DNA from: Catonella morbi ATCC 51271
GTDB taxonomy: Bacteria > Bacillota > Clostridia > Lachnospirales > Lachnospiraceae
Direction: 5' to 3'
Length of the DNA: 64,000 nucleotides
Assembly: GCF_000160035.2 (NCBI RefSeq)
Contig: NZ_KI535366.1
Coordinates: 544,112 to 608,111 of the forward strand
Positions 1 to 8,417 of this stretch are shown here, piece after piece. Below the pieces are notes generated by a model. It did no database searches, was not told where the DNA came from, and was given only the letters and a program-made list of their open reading frames with translations. Both the position numbers and the translations under genes were made by a program. Position 1 is the stretch's first letter; every line of letters starts with the position of its first letter.

Positions 1-621
1 ATTTAAGAGCATTCCGTTTGTAGTAAGCGTAAAACGGAAGTTTTTGTCATGGATTTTCTCAAGTTCTCTTCCGTAAGCAACCAGCATTTTAACCGTATTC
101 CAGTTCATAAGAGGCTCACCGCCGAAAAAGTCCACTTCAAGATTTTTTCTGTGACCTGAGTTTTTTATCAGAAAATCAAAGGCTGCCTTACCAACCTCAT
201 AACTCATCATACCTCTGTCGCCCTGATATTCGCCCTCTCCCGCAAAGCAATAACGACAAGCCAGGTTACAATCATGGGCAATATTAAGGCAAAGAGCCTT
301 GACTACTGTGTTTCTATGTTTAAAATCTTTGACATATTTTTCGTAAATATCCTCTGTAAATAGTTGTCCGTCCTCCTGTAACTCTTTGATTTCCGAAATT
401 ATATCATTAAAATCCTCTTCCGTTACCGATACATCTTTATATTTTCTGAGTACTGTATCTTTAATTTCAGCAAGTACAGCTTCTTCGCTTTCTTTTCCCT
501 CAATAACTTTCTCATTATATAAGGCTATACAATCATATGCGGCCTCGTCCACTACATGTACTGAACCGCTGTTCACGTCAAGTACTATGCTATATCCGTT
601 ACTTTGAAACTGATGAATCAA
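1..621 (-). CDS. scfB: SCIFF peptide maturase, radical SAM (partial, N-terminal part)
   Basis: This is the N-terminal part of the radical SAM enzyme that makes thioether cross-links in the SCIFF peptide encoded just upstream (707-847). The reading frame from 621 gives IHQFQSNGYSIVLDVNSG, the typical start of this family, and then the cluster-binding motif CNLACRYC (CxxxCxxC, about residue 98 onward) followed by FFGGEPLMN, which matches the GGEP motif of SPASM-type peptide maturases. The start is TTG at 621-619, which follows an AAAGGGA ribosome binding site; no ATG is available upstream in frame. The gene continues leftward out of the window, so the C-terminal SPASM cluster domain cannot be seen. 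Function is from family knowledge; the peptide neighbour makes it secure. Confidence 0.93.
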   Translation of the reverse strand, partial: MIHQFQSNGYSIVLDVNSGSVHVVDEAAYDCIALYNEKVIEGKESEEAVLAEIKDTVLRKYKDVSVTEEDFNDIISEIKELQEDGQLFTEDIYEKYVKDFKHRNTVVKALCLNIAHDCNLACRYCFAGEGEYQGDRGMMSYEVGKAAFDFLIKNSGHRKNLEVDFFGGEPLMNWNTVKMLVAYGRELEKIHDKNFRFTLTTNGMLLN

Positions 622-706
622 ATTTTTAGTCCCTTTCTACACAATATAAGCAGCGACTTTAGCCGCTGCTTAAACTCTGACTCTTTAGTAAAGGCAGGAA
701 TTAGTC

Positions 707-847
707 TTACCTAGCCTCACAGCTTTGGTTTCCTACTGTACAAGAAGTCTTACAAGCTGACTGACATGATGTCTTGCACTCTCCGCAGCCACCCTTTTTC
801 ATTGACTCCTTGAGGTTTCTTGTAGTTAAGCTTTTAATGTGCTTCAT
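707..847 (-). CDS. scfA: SCIFF ribosomally synthesised peptide (six cysteines)
   Basis: This 46-residue peptide begins MKHIKSLTTRNLKESMKKGG, the conserved leader of SCIFF (six cysteines in forty-five residues) peptides. Its cysteines lie at positions 21, 24, 28, 32, 36 and 43. In this family the maturase encoded next to it forms thioether links between cysteine sulfur and carbon atoms of other residues. A ribosome binding site AAGGAG lies about eight bases upstream of the ATG at 847. The peptide and maturase are 85 bases apart and are probably co-transcribed. The biological role of SCIFF is not known. Confidence 0.95.
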   Translation of the reverse strand: MKHIKSLTTRNLKESMKKGGCGECKTSCQSACKTSCTVGNQSCEAR

Positions 848-896
848 ATCCTGTTCTCCTTACCTTTGTTATTTCTTTCTTGCATAAGATTTAATT

Positions 897-925
897 ATTA
901 TACCACATACTTGATTATATTTAAA
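897..925 (-). promoter_or_regulatory. Promoter of scfA-scfB
   Basis: On the minus strand a perfect -10 box TATAAT (897-902) carries the extended TG motif (TGGTATAAT) and lies 17 bases from a weak -35 TTTAAA (920-925). Transcription would start about 40 bases upstream of the SCIFF start codon. This is a consensus match only. Confidence 0.6.
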
Positions 926-1008
926 GACTGTAAAATTATTTTTCTATTTCTATTTCTTCTATTTTTTTACACGTAGCTACTATTTATTATATATCAATCA
1001 TGTTTTTA

Positions 1009-1037
1009 TTGACTATTTTTATATAACGTTATATAAT
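1009..1037 (+). promoter_or_regulatory. frlB promoter with embedded AACGTT palindrome (GntR operator candidate)
   Basis: TTGACT (1009-1014) and TATAAT (1032-1037) are 17 bases apart. The perfect palindrome ATATAACGTTATAT (1021-1034) covers the spacer and part of the -10 box. The 16 bases ATAACGTTATATAATG recur unchanged at the minus-strand promoter of the kinase gene near 7206-7221. A regulator bound here would block RNA polymerase. The GntR/HutC protein at 7463-8185 is the natural candidate; that link is inference. Confidence 0.75.
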
Positions 1038-1088
1038 GTATTTGTAATACAATTCAAACATTATATTATTAAAAGGAGGTCCTATTTT

Positions 1089-2057
1089 ATGGAACCAAAA
1101 AAAATTATTGAAACAATTAAATCCGAACGTCCTAATATTACCTCCGTTATCTTTATAGGATGCGGTGCATCACAGGCAGAACTTTATCCTGCTAAGTATT
1201 TCTTAGATGGAAACGCAAAAAAACTTAGAACTATTCTATCCACAGCCAATGAATTTGTATATGCCACTCCTGCCTGTGTTGGTGAAGATTGCATTGTAAT
1301 TACCTGTTCACTTGGCGGTAATACTCCTGAAACAGTAGAAGCCTCCAAAAAAGCCATGAATCTTGGTGCTAAAGTAATCGCCATCACACATACTCCCGGT
1401 TCTCCGCTGGAAAAAAATGCACACTATGCAATAATCCATGGATTTGAGAAAAACTACGCGGCTAAGCTGGAAAAAATGACTTTCTGCCTGGAACTGGCGG
1501 TAGAAATTCTTAATCAATATGAAGGTTATGCACATTATGACGATATGCAGACTGGCTTTGGCAAAATCTTTGATTTAATAGAAAATGCAGTTTCTTTTGT
1601 AACTCCTTCAGCAAGAAAATTTGCCGAAGATTACAAGGATGCCCCTGTTATTTATGTAATGAGTTCTGGTGCTACCCATATGGTTGCTTATGCTTTCTCT
1701 ATTTGTCTTCTGATGGAGATGCAGTGGATTAATTCAGGTTCTTTCCATGATGGTGAATTCTTCCACGGTCCGTTTGAAATTGTAGAAAAAGATGTACCTT
1801 TTATTTTACTTATGAATGATGGCAATACCAGAGCGTTGGATTCCAGGGCTCTTGACTTCTTAAACCGTTTTCAGGCCAAAACTACTTTAATTGATGCAAA
1901 GGATTATGGATTAGGTTCCGCCATACCTGCTACAGTTAAAGATTATTTCAATCCAATGCTGATTACAGCAGTGTTACGTGTATATGCAGAGCAATTGGCA
2001 ATATGCAGAAATCACCCATTAAGCCAAAGAAGATATATGTGGAAACTGGAATACTAA
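1089..2057 (+). CDS. frlB: FrlB-like fructosamine 6-phosphate deglycase, SIS domain (copy 1)
   Basis: A 322-residue protein with two sugar isomerase (SIS) domains. FrlB enzymes split fructoselysine or glucoselysine 6-phosphate into glucose 6-phosphate and the free amino acid in the cytoplasm. Visible signs are the first SIS motif FIGCGASQAELYPAKY, the phosphate-binding stretch CSLGGNTPET, the active-site region GEFFHGPFEIVE (E and H as in FrlB) and the C-terminal signature RRYMWKLEY. The AAAGGAGG ribosome binding site lies nine bases before the ATG. The gene is separated from the rest of the locus by orientation but shares its operator. A second FrlB paralogue lies at 8418-9413, so the two may handle different substrates, as do GfrE and GfrF in Salmonella. 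Which one does which cannot be read from the sequence. Confidence 0.85.
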   Translation: MEPKKIIETIKSERPNITSVIFIGCGASQAELYPAKYFLDGNAKKLRTILSTANEFVYATPACVGEDCIVITCSLGGNTPETVEASKKAMNLGAKVIAITHTPGSPLEKNAHYAIIHGFEKNYAAKLEKMTFCLELAVEILNQYEGYAHYDDMQTGFGKIFDLIENAVSFVTPSARKFAEDYKDAPVIYVMSSGATHMVAYAFSICLLMEMQWINSGSFHDGEFFHGPFEIVEKDVPFILLMNDGNTRALDSRALDFLNRFQAKTTLIDAKDYGLGSAIPATVKDYFNPMLITAVLRVYAEQLAICRNHPLSQRRYMWKLEY

Positions 2058-2078
2058 TTATTTCTTTGGAAACAAACA

Positions 2079-2117
2079 GGCTTCCGGCTACTAATTACAT
2101 TGCCGGAAGCCCGTTTT
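2079..2117 (+). terminator. Terminator-like hairpin after frlB
   Basis: A perfect 10-bp stem GGCTTCCGGC / GCCGGAAGCC (2079-2088 and 2102-2111) with a 13-base loop is followed by CGTTTTAT. It lies 22 bases after the frlB stop codon and just before the ribosome binding site of the next gene, so the YitT-like gene is probably reached only by read-through. Confidence 0.65.
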
Positions 2118-2132
2118 ATGGAGGTAAGGCTC

Positions 2133-3011
2133 ATGTCTAAACTATCAGAAAAAAACATTCTTTTGTCTATGATTGGTGCAATTACCGGAGTATTCCTATT
2201 TGCCCTTTCATTTTGTGTGTTTCTGCGCCCTCTGAATCTGTATAGTGGCGGTTTTACGGGGATTGCCCAAATCATCCATCTCATCTTTCAAGACCTTTTG
2301 GGAGGCCCGCTACCCGGAGCAATTGATTGGACAGGAATCATATTCTGGATTATTAACATTCCCCTGTTCTTCTTGTCATATGTGATTATCAGTCATAGCT
2401 TCTTCTATAAGACAATAATATGTGTATGCCTGCAGTCCTTATTTATTGCTTTTATTCCATCACCGGAAGTTCCTATCTTTTCAGAGCCACTCGCTTCGGT
2501 TCTTGTGGGCGGGGTTCTCTCAGGATTTGGTGTTGGCCTGACTTTAACTTGCGGCAGCTCCGGCGGAGGTCTGGATATCGTAGGAATATGCTGTGCTAAG
2601 AAATTTCCAAAATTCAGTGTAGGGCAGGTATGTATTTTAGTTAATCTCCTTATTTATCTGTTTTGCGCTGTCCGCTATGATCTGAGTATAGCTGCATATT
2701 CTGTTCTTTTTGCCATTGCAGCCGGAATATCTACCGATAAAATTCATTATCAAAACATTAAGACCTGTGTCACAATTATTTCCAGACATTCAGGTATTCA
2801 GAACCTGATACTCAATAACCTTCACCGCGGAGTAACGATTTGGAATGCTTCAGGCGGTTATACCGGGCACTCTTCTTATGTTTACATGACTGTAATTTCA
2901 AAAAATGAAACAGAAGCATTAAAACAGCTGGTTCTGACAGCTGATCCTAATGCCTTTATTGCAATCCAAAGCAACATAGATGTTATAGGTAATTTTGAAA
3001 AAAGGTTTTAA
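2133..3011 (+). CDS. YitT family membrane protein (DUF161/DUF2179)
   Basis: A 292-residue integral membrane protein of the YitT family, function unknown. Several hydrophobic segments fill the first 200 residues, including the conserved PLNLYSGGFTGIAQ and the glycine-rich TCGSSGGGLDIVG motif. The C-terminal soluble DUF2179 domain contains RGVTIWNASGGYTGHSS, a hallmark of the family. The start is ATG at 2133, eight bases after GGAGG; an in-frame ATG lies upstream inside the terminator stem and is unlikely to be used. It sits between the two arms of the fructosamine locus without an evident link to it. Confidence 0.85.
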   Translation: MSKLSEKNILLSMIGAITGVFLFALSFCVFLRPLNLYSGGFTGIAQIIHLIFQDLLGGPLPGAIDWTGIIFWIINIPLFFLSYVIISHSFFYKTIICVCLQSLFIAFIPSPEVPIFSEPLASVLVGGVLSGFGVGLTLTCGSSGGGLDIVGICCAKKFPKFSVGQVCILVNLLIYLFCAVRYDLSIAAYSVLFAIAAGISTDKIHYQNIKTCVTIISRHSGIQNLILNNLHRGVTIWNASGGYTGHSSYVYMTVISKNETEALKQLVLTADPNAFIAIQSNIDVIGNFEKRF

Positions 3012-3092
3012 TGAAGAAGACTCGATATATTTAGCAGCTTTCACAGATTAGTAACTTGAGTCTTTCTGCACACAGGTAAACGGGCTGCATAT

Positions 3093-3917
3093 CTATCCTT
3101 TAACTGCACCTGCAGTAAGACCTCTTACGAACTGTTTCTGCATACACAGATATAATATTATCATCGGCAGAGATGCAATAGTTATACCTGCTAACATTAC
3201 TACATAATCCGATCTCATATCCCCTTTAAATGTCATCAGACCGATAGGAATAGTCATAATACTCTTGCTCTCCAAGAATACATTGGCAAACAGAAATTCA
3301 TTCCATACAAAATTCAGATTTACAATTGCACAGGATGCAAAAATAGGCTTGCTTATAGGAACTATAATCTTTCTGAATATCTGAAGACTGTTATATCCGT
3401 CAATAACTGCAGCTTCCTCCAATTCTTTCGGTATCCCCAGAAAATACGCCCGCATCAAAAATGTAGTAAATGGTATTCTGAATGCAATATACGGCAAGAT
3501 AACCGCCCAATACGTATTATATAAATGTACTGCCTGAAGTATCTTATATAAAGGAACCAGTGCCACCTGCTCTGAGAGAGCCATTCCCCCCAATATAATT
3601 AAAAATATCAGATTCCCAAATCTGCTACTAAACCTGGTTATTCCATAAGCTAATAAAGAACTCAGAAATAAAATAGAAATAAGTGAAACAGAGCTTATGA
3701 TAACTGAATTTCCGAAATACTTATAGAGTCCTTTATCCCATGCCGATATAAAGTTACCAAACTGTAATTTTACAGGCAATGCCAAAGAATCAGTGAAAAG
3801 CTCCACATTTGTCTTCAGTGAATTCATAATAAGCCAGACAGCCGGTAGTATAATCACTAATGACAAGAATATGAAGAGTACATTCAAAGATACTGTTTCT
3901 ACTGTTCGTTTCTTCAT
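3093..3917 (-). CDS. frlM: ABC transporter permease, MalG/UgpE type (fructosamine importer)
   Basis: A 274-residue inner membrane permease of the carbohydrate-type (CUT1) ABC importers, with six predicted membrane helices. The EAA loop is EELEEAAVIDGYNSLQIFRK, matching the contact site for the ATPase. It is the last gene of the leftward operon kinase-binding protein-permease-permease and corresponds to FrlM of Bacillus by position and type. No ATPase gene is present in the locus; Bacillus-type systems of this kind commonly borrow a shared ATPase such as MsmX or FrlP encoded elsewhere. The substrate assignment comes from the neighbours, not from the permease itself. Confidence 0.8.
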   Translation of the reverse strand: MKKRTVETVSLNVLFIFLSLVIILPAVWLIMNSLKTNVELFTDSLALPVKLQFGNFISAWDKGLYKYFGNSVIISSVSLISILFLSSLLAYGITRFSSRFGNLIFLIILGGMALSEQVALVPLYKILQAVHLYNTYWAVILPYIAFRIPFTTFLMRAYFLGIPKELEEAAVIDGYNSLQIFRKIIVPISKPIFASCAIVNLNFVWNEFLFANVFLESKSIMTIPIGLMTFKGDMRSDYVVMLAGITIASLPMIILYLCMQKQFVRGLTAGAVKG

Positions 3918-3932
3918 ATGCCACTCCCTTTC

Positions 3933-4808
3933 TTATACTTTACCCGACCGGGTTATCTTCATTTGAATCAACGATAATGCCATTGTTATTATAAATATAA
4001 ATACACCCGTTACAGCTGCCATTCCCAAGTCATCGTGCAAGAATGCATTCTGGTAAAGGAATACTCCCAATACCTGTGTACTGTTTCCCGGAGTTCCGCC
4101 TGTAGTGGAGTATACTTCAGTGAATAGTTTAAATGCACCGATTACGGTAATAATAGAACATACCAAAAGCTGTTCTTTTACCAAAGGCAAAACTATGTGA
4201 AATGCACGTTTTACAGCATTTGCACCATCTATAGATGCCGCTTCAATATAATGATTCGGTACATTTTGAATAGCTACTACCATGAGGAGTGTAATATAAC
4301 CGGTAAACTGCCACTGGCTCATCGCTATGATACAGTATATCGCAGTTTTGGAATCTCCCAACCAAGAGCGAGCCAAATCTCCCTGACCTATAGCCCTCAG
4401 AAATGAATTCAACATACCCAAATCAGGCTGGTAGATAAATGTAAACAAAATACCTACTGCTGTCAGCGAGATTAATGCGGGTATATAATATATATTCCTA
4501 TATACATTACGGAACCGCCCTGCTACTTTACTCTCCAAAAGAAATGCAATTACTGTTCCAAGTCCCACCTGAACAATAAGTGATATAATGCAGTAAAGTC
4601 CGTTATTTTTCAGCATAATGGGCAGAGTGTCCTTGGTAAAGAAACGAATATAATTACTGATACCTACAAATTTCGCTGATGACGAATAGGATGATAAGCT
4701 GAAAAAACTGTATACAACATTTGTTATAACCGGTATGTATACAAATATAAGTACCATAATAAGACCGGGAATCATATACAGATACGGAGTAGATTTCTTT
4801 GCTCTCAT
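3933..4808 (-). CDS. frlN: ABC transporter permease, MalF/UgpA type (fructosamine importer)
   Basis: A 291-residue inner membrane permease of the CUT1 family, partner of the MalG-type permease 15 bases downstream. The EAA loop HYIEAASIDGANAVKRAFHI is typical. The start ATG at 4808 (MRAKKSTPYLYMIPGL) gives the usual length and places a membrane helix directly after the basic N-terminus. A longer frame begins with GTG at 4850, but that codon lies inside a perfect hairpin and is unlikely to be the start. The ribosome binding site is weak. Confidence 0.78.
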   Translation of the reverse strand: MRAKKSTPYLYMIPGLIMVLIFVYIPVITNVVYSFFSLSSYSSSAKFVGISNYIRFFTKDTLPIMLKNNGLYCIISLIVQVGLGTVIAFLLESKVAGRFRNVYRNIYYIPALISLTAVGILFTFIYQPDLGMLNSFLRAIGQGDLARSWLGDSKTAIYCIIAMSQWQFTGYITLLMVVAIQNVPNHYIEAASIDGANAVKRAFHIVLPLVKEQLLVCSIITVIGAFKLFTEVYSTTGGTPGNSTQVLGVFLYQNAFLHDDLGMAAVTGVFIFIITMALSLIQMKITRSGKV

Positions 4809-4835
4809 GGTCTTTACCCGCTTTCTTATATTGCA

Positions 4836-4854
4836 GGGGGTGCTGTACACCCCC
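4836..4854. terminator. GC-rich hairpin between binding-protein and permease genes
   Basis: The 7-bp perfect stem GGGGGTG / CACCCCC with a five-base loop lies between the stop of the solute-binding protein gene (4867) and the permease start (4808). It has no T-tract. In binding-protein operons such stems often stabilise the upstream mRNA end so that the binding protein is made in excess. That role is inferred. Confidence 0.5.
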
Positions 4855-4866
4855 TATAGATTATTC

Positions 4867-6234
4867 CTACTTTGCCTTTCCGGATACAAGACTCTGCGCT
4901 TCCTTGGCAACTTTCTGTATTCTTGCCATTGCTTCCGCAGGTGTTATATCTCCGTTTGTAAGATCTGAAGCAGCTGTAAGATATTCATCACAGGTTGTTG
5001 AATAAAGTGCACTATCAAACCAAGGCCCCATGATTTTGGCTTCAGTTATAACCTTATATCCATCCAATAGCTTCTTATCATTTACACCATCTGTTACATT
5101 CTTGGATGCATTGAACCAGCCTATAGTCTGTGCCTGTGCCTTACCCACTTCAGGTCCCAAGAACCATTTCAAGAATGCTATGCATTCATCCGGATACTTT
5201 GTCTTGGATGAAACCACAAATCCTTCCGGAACACCGGTCAGGATATCCGGATTGCCCGGTCCTTCCACTACAGGAAATTTAAACATACCATAGTCCAAAC
5301 CGGCATTCAGATCAGTAATATAAGGAATTTCAATGATTTCCGCATAATACATAGCCGCCTTACCCATTGCAAAATTGGTTCTGGCCATATCTGCTGCTGT
5401 TCCGTTAACTGCATCGTTACAATAAGGAAGTAGCTGTTGATATAACTTTAACGCTTCTTCATAACCCGGATCTGTAAACTCTCCCTGTGAAGGATCAAAG
5501 TCTTTTTCTCTTACCTCATCACTTACCAGCATTTGATTCAAACTGCCTATATAGTGTGCCGATGGCCATTTATCCTGATTACCGTAAGATATAGGTGTAA
5601 CTCCGGCTGCTTTTAACTTATCGCAAACTTCAATAAACTCATTCCATTTAGTCGGTACTTTCAAACCATTTTCCTCAAATATTTTGGTATTATAGAAGAA
5701 AAGCTTGCAGTCAAGTCTGAACGGAATACCGTATGTAACTCCGTCTTTTGTGTAATTTACCAACTGAGACTCTATAAGGGAATCCTTCCATTCTTTGTCT
5801 TTCTCCAAATACGGAGTAAGATTCATAATCAAATCTTCTCTTAAAAAGCGTTCGGAAAACTCTCCGCACCAACTGAAGAAAATATCCGGAGCATCTTTGC
5901 CGCCTACAACTACTTTAATTTTTTCTTTATACGCATCATTCTGGGCACTTTCAACTACGATATCTATATCGGGATGTGCCTCCTCATACTCGGTAATTTT
6001 GCTTTCTATAAAGCCATTGAACGGTTCATCCGGAAATCTGTGGAAAAATTTTATAACTTTTTTATCACCTGTTGTTTGGCTTGCCTGCGCAGAGCCTGAT
6101 TTTGTCTCCTGTTTCGAAGTATTCGACGCATCTTTATTACTGCCATCATTACTTGCAGCACTACAAGCTGAAAGTGATATTGCCATAATTCCTGCCAGCA
6201 GAGCAGCTATTGATCTCTTTGTAAATTTTTTCAT
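4867..6234 (-). CDS. frlO: ABC transporter solute-binding lipoprotein (fructosamine importer)
   Basis: A 455-residue periplasmic-type binding protein of extracellular solute-binding family 1, anchored as a lipoprotein. The N-terminus has a basic start, a hydrophobic stretch (AALLAGIMAISL) and the lipobox LSAC, followed by a Ser/Asn/Lys-rich linker. The mature part shows the family pattern KIKVVVGGKDAPDIFFSW and GPEVGKAQAQ. The ATG at 6234 follows GAAAGGAG with proper spacing; a longer open frame upstream overlaps the kinase gene and is not used. It lies 38 bases after the FrlD-like kinase and before two permeases, which gives the substrate guess of fructoselysine-like compounds. Confidence 0.83.
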   Translation of the reverse strand: MKKFTKRSIAALLAGIMAISLSACSAASNDGSNKDASNTSKQETKSGSAQASQTTGDKKVIKFFHRFPDEPFNGFIESKITEYEEAHPDIDIVVESAQNDAYKEKIKVVVGGKDAPDIFFSWCGEFSERFLREDLIMNLTPYLEKDKEWKDSLIESQLVNYTKDGVTYGIPFRLDCKLFFYNTKIFEENGLKVPTKWNEFIEVCDKLKAAGVTPISYGNQDKWPSAHYIGSLNQMLVSDEVREKDFDPSQGEFTDPGYEEALKLYQQLLPYCNDAVNGTAADMARTNFAMGKAAMYYAEIIEIPYITDLNAGLDYGMFKFPVVEGPGNPDILTGVPEGFVVSSKTKYPDECIAFLKWFLGPEVGKAQAQTIGWFNASKNVTDGVNDKKLLDGYKVITEAKIMGPWFDSALYSTTCDEYLTAASDLTNGDITPAEAMARIQKVAKEAQSLVSGKAK

Positions 6235-6272
6235 AGTAATCTCCTTTCTCCTTTTATAACACTCTTTTTTAA

Positions 6273-7163
6273 TTAAAACACTTTTCCAAAGCCAAATGAT
6301 CCATCTTTTTGGCAGTTTCCCGCAGAATATACAGCCGCACGATATAAACCTGATTTGACAGCCAGTTCCTGATAACCTGTCACTGTCGTGATTCCTTTTG
6401 TTCCTGATGCCAAAGGAAAGTCTCTGGCATCTTTCATAGCATCCACATAGTTTATCAGGAAACAGGTAATAAAAGAATCCCCCGCTCCCATTGTATCCAC
6501 AGCCTCTACCAGACAAGGTGACTGTTCGTAAAAATGTCCATCCACCATTACCAGTGCTCCCGCTGCTCCTCTGGTAGCAATAACAATGTGTTTGCATCCG
6601 AATTCCTTAATTCGAATCATCTGCCTCCTGATTTCATTTTCCTCCATGTCACCGCAGGAAATACTTGCACAGTCAATATAGGGTGAACATTGTTTTAAAT
6701 ACTCTTCATCTGCCCTATCCGAAAAATCCATTGACACAAAAGGAGACACAGCACGGATTAAAGGAAGCTCATTTTCAACATAACTGAAAATACTTGTATG
6801 GACAATGTCAAATTTTGATATATAATCCTTGTCCAGTTCGGTTAACTGCAGTGAGTGTTCCTTTGATACACCCCCTTTGTTGGAACCTATGAAAACACGA
6901 TCTCCATTGTCTAAACGTACTTCGGCATACCCGTTTTCTCCACGATAAAACCTGCAGTGGGAAAGATCAACTCCAATATTCCGGACAGTATCGCAGACGT
7001 GAGCGGCCGCCTCGTCATCTCCGAATATGCCCAGATAACCGGCTTCAATTCCGAACATTTTTGCATAAACTGCAAAATTTAATGCGTTACCGCCCGGATA
7101 CATGGTTCGAATGTGCATATACTTATCCACCACATTATCGCCCAAACCCAGTACTCTTAACAT
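6273..7163 (-). CDS. frlD: FrlD-like fructosamine kinase (PfkB family)
   Basis: A 296-residue PfkB-family sugar kinase that most resembles fructoselysine 6-kinase. It shows LGDNVVDKYMH and PGGNALNFAVY near the N-terminus (sugar binding), the DNGDRVFIG stretch, ending of strand HTSIFSYVENELP, MDFSDRADEEYL, and the catalytic anion-hole signature DTMGAGDSFITCF with the catalytic Asp. FrlD phosphorylates the sugar part of fructosamines with ATP so that the FrlB deglycase can cleave the product. The ATG at 7163 follows AAAGGAG; upstream in-frame codons lie across the promoter and are ignored. It is the first gene of the kinase-importer operon and has its own operator-overlapped promoter. Confidence 0.85.
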   Translation of the reverse strand: MLRVLGLGDNVVDKYMHIRTMYPGGNALNFAVYAKMFGIEAGYLGIFGDDEAAAHVCDTVRNIGVDLSHCRFYRGENGYAEVRLDNGDRVFIGSNKGGVSKEHSLQLTELDKDYISKFDIVHTSIFSYVENELPLIRAVSPFVSMDFSDRADEEYLKQCSPYIDCASISCGDMEENEIRRQMIRIKEFGCKHIVIATRGAAGALVMVDGHFYEQSPCLVEAVDTMGAGDSFITCFLINYVDAMKDARDFPLASGTKGITTVTGYQELAVKSGLYRAAVYSAGNCQKDGSFGFGKVF

Positions 7164-7205
7164 ATTTCTACTCCTTTGACTATGTGTTTTAATTATTATG
7201 CAATC

Positions 7206-7234
7206 ATTATATAACGTTATGTTCATTTTGTAAA
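7206..7234 (-). promoter_or_regulatory. Promoter of the frlD-frlO-frlN-frlM operon with AACGTT operator
   Basis: On the minus strand TTTACA (7229-7234) and TATAAT (7206-7211) are 17 bases apart, and the palindromic core ATAACGTTAT (7211-7220) fills the end of the spacer. The arrangement equals that of the frlB promoter at 1009-1037, with the identical 16-mer ATAACGTTATATAATG. Regulation by the local GntR protein is inferred. Confidence 0.75.
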
Positions 7235-7398
7235 TATTAAAGAGCCTATATTTATTTTTTTGTACAATATAAACATTTATTTTATCATTATTTTATTATA
7301 TTTTCACAAAGAAACAATTCCAGTAACCCACAGATGCAAATGATAACTGAAGTATATCAATAAAATACATAAGAATCAGATATTCACCAAATAAAAAT

Positions 7399-7432
7399 GC
7401 AGAGTTGCCTCATTCAACTCCACATTTTTCGC
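7399..7432 (-). terminator. Terminator after the GntR regulator gene
   Basis: Read leftward, GGAGTTG and CAACTC form a stem (with further partly paired flanks) around a seven-base loop, followed by TTTTTATTT. It lies some 30 bases past the stop codon of the regulator gene and ends the frlB-gntR transcript before the kinase promoter. The rest of the 7164-7462 gap holds only the kinase promoter. Confidence 0.6.
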
Positions 7433-7462
7433 TAATTATTCAACCCCTTAATTATTTAAGCT

Positions 7463-8185
7463 TTATGCATTAACTCTAATTGTCATCTTATAGCGTTCCG
7501 GATTAATCACACATTTAGAATTATGCACAGGATTGCCCTGTCGGTCAAAGCTTATATCCTTTACATAAAGCATAGGCTTATCAAGTGCAACCCCCAGATG
7601 CTTGGCTTCGATTTCATTGGCACTGCATATTCCGATCCTTTTAATACCATTATTCATAATTGTTCCATTTTCTGCTAAAATTTGATATAGAGAACCGGTA
7701 AGATCATGGCTGAATAGATATGCAAAACGAACAGCAAAATGATTTTCTTCAAGCATAACCGGTATACCATCGCAGGTTCGTACCCGTACAATTCTAATAA
7801 TCTTCTCATGTTCCTGAATCTTCAGTTCTTCTATGTCAACTATGCTGGCTGTAGCCAGTTCTGCTGATATTAATTCTGCCCCTGCTACCTTCCCCACCGC
7901 TAGACAGCTCTGAGTAAATCCCATGAATCCATCTATATTACGGAAAAGCTTTTTTTGCGAAACAAAGGTTCCTATACCTTGGCGTTTTATAAGAATTTCT
8001 TCATCTACCAGCAATTCCACAGCTTTGCGCACTGTTATCCTGCTGACATCATACTGCTTGCTAAGTTCTATTTCAGTGGGTATTCTGTCGTTTTCTTTTA
8101 ATTCTCCCTTTAGTATCTGATTCTGAATCGCCTCCATCAGCTGCTGATACAAAGGAACGCATGATTCCTTGTTTAGTTTTGACAT
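7463..8185 (-). CDS. frlR: GntR/HutC family transcriptional regulator (FrlR-like)
   Basis: A 240-residue regulator with an N-terminal winged helix (PLYQQLMEAIQNQILKGEL ... LSKQYDVSRITVRKAVELLV, residues 10-65) and a C-terminal UTRA ligand-binding domain (for example KIIRIVRVRTCDGIPVMLEE, PMLYVKDISFDRQGNPVHNS). UTRA domains bind small sugars or sugar phosphates, so a fructosamine phosphate is a sensible inducer. The ATG at 8185 is preceded by GGAGGAAGGAG; the ATG at 8200 overlaps this ribosome binding site. It lies between the second deglycase and the kinase. The AACGTT palindromes at 1021, 7211, 9433 and 9467 are its likely sites. Confidence 0.82.
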   Translation of the reverse strand: MSKLNKESCVPLYQQLMEAIQNQILKGELKENDRIPTEIELSKQYDVSRITVRKAVELLVDEEILIKRQGIGTFVSQKKLFRNIDGFMGFTQSCLAVGKVAGAELISAELATASIVDIEELKIQEHEKIIRIVRVRTCDGIPVMLEENHFAVRFAYLFSHDLTGSLYQILAENGTIMNNGIKRIGICSANEIEAKHLGVALDKPMLYVKDISFDRQGNPVHNSKCVINPERYKMTIRVNA

Positions 8186-8417
8186 GGCTCCTTCCTCCAT
8201 TAGTTATATTTTATGTCTGTATCATATAATAAATAATTGGGATTATATAATATACAAAACCATATATAATTTAAGTATATCATCCGGAGCCTTTTCAAGC
8301 AACCACTTCAAATATCATAATTTATCCGAAATTATTCATTAAATGTCTATGAAATTTCAGATGACTTACTTTAATAAAATTATCTGTTTTAACAGCTTTG
8401 GGCTAATTTCTGTTCTT

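Noticed and set aside
4809-4850. GTG start at 4850 for the MalF-type permease
   Set aside because: The codon lies inside a perfect hairpin stem and would add a non-conserved tail; ATG 4808 gives normal length.
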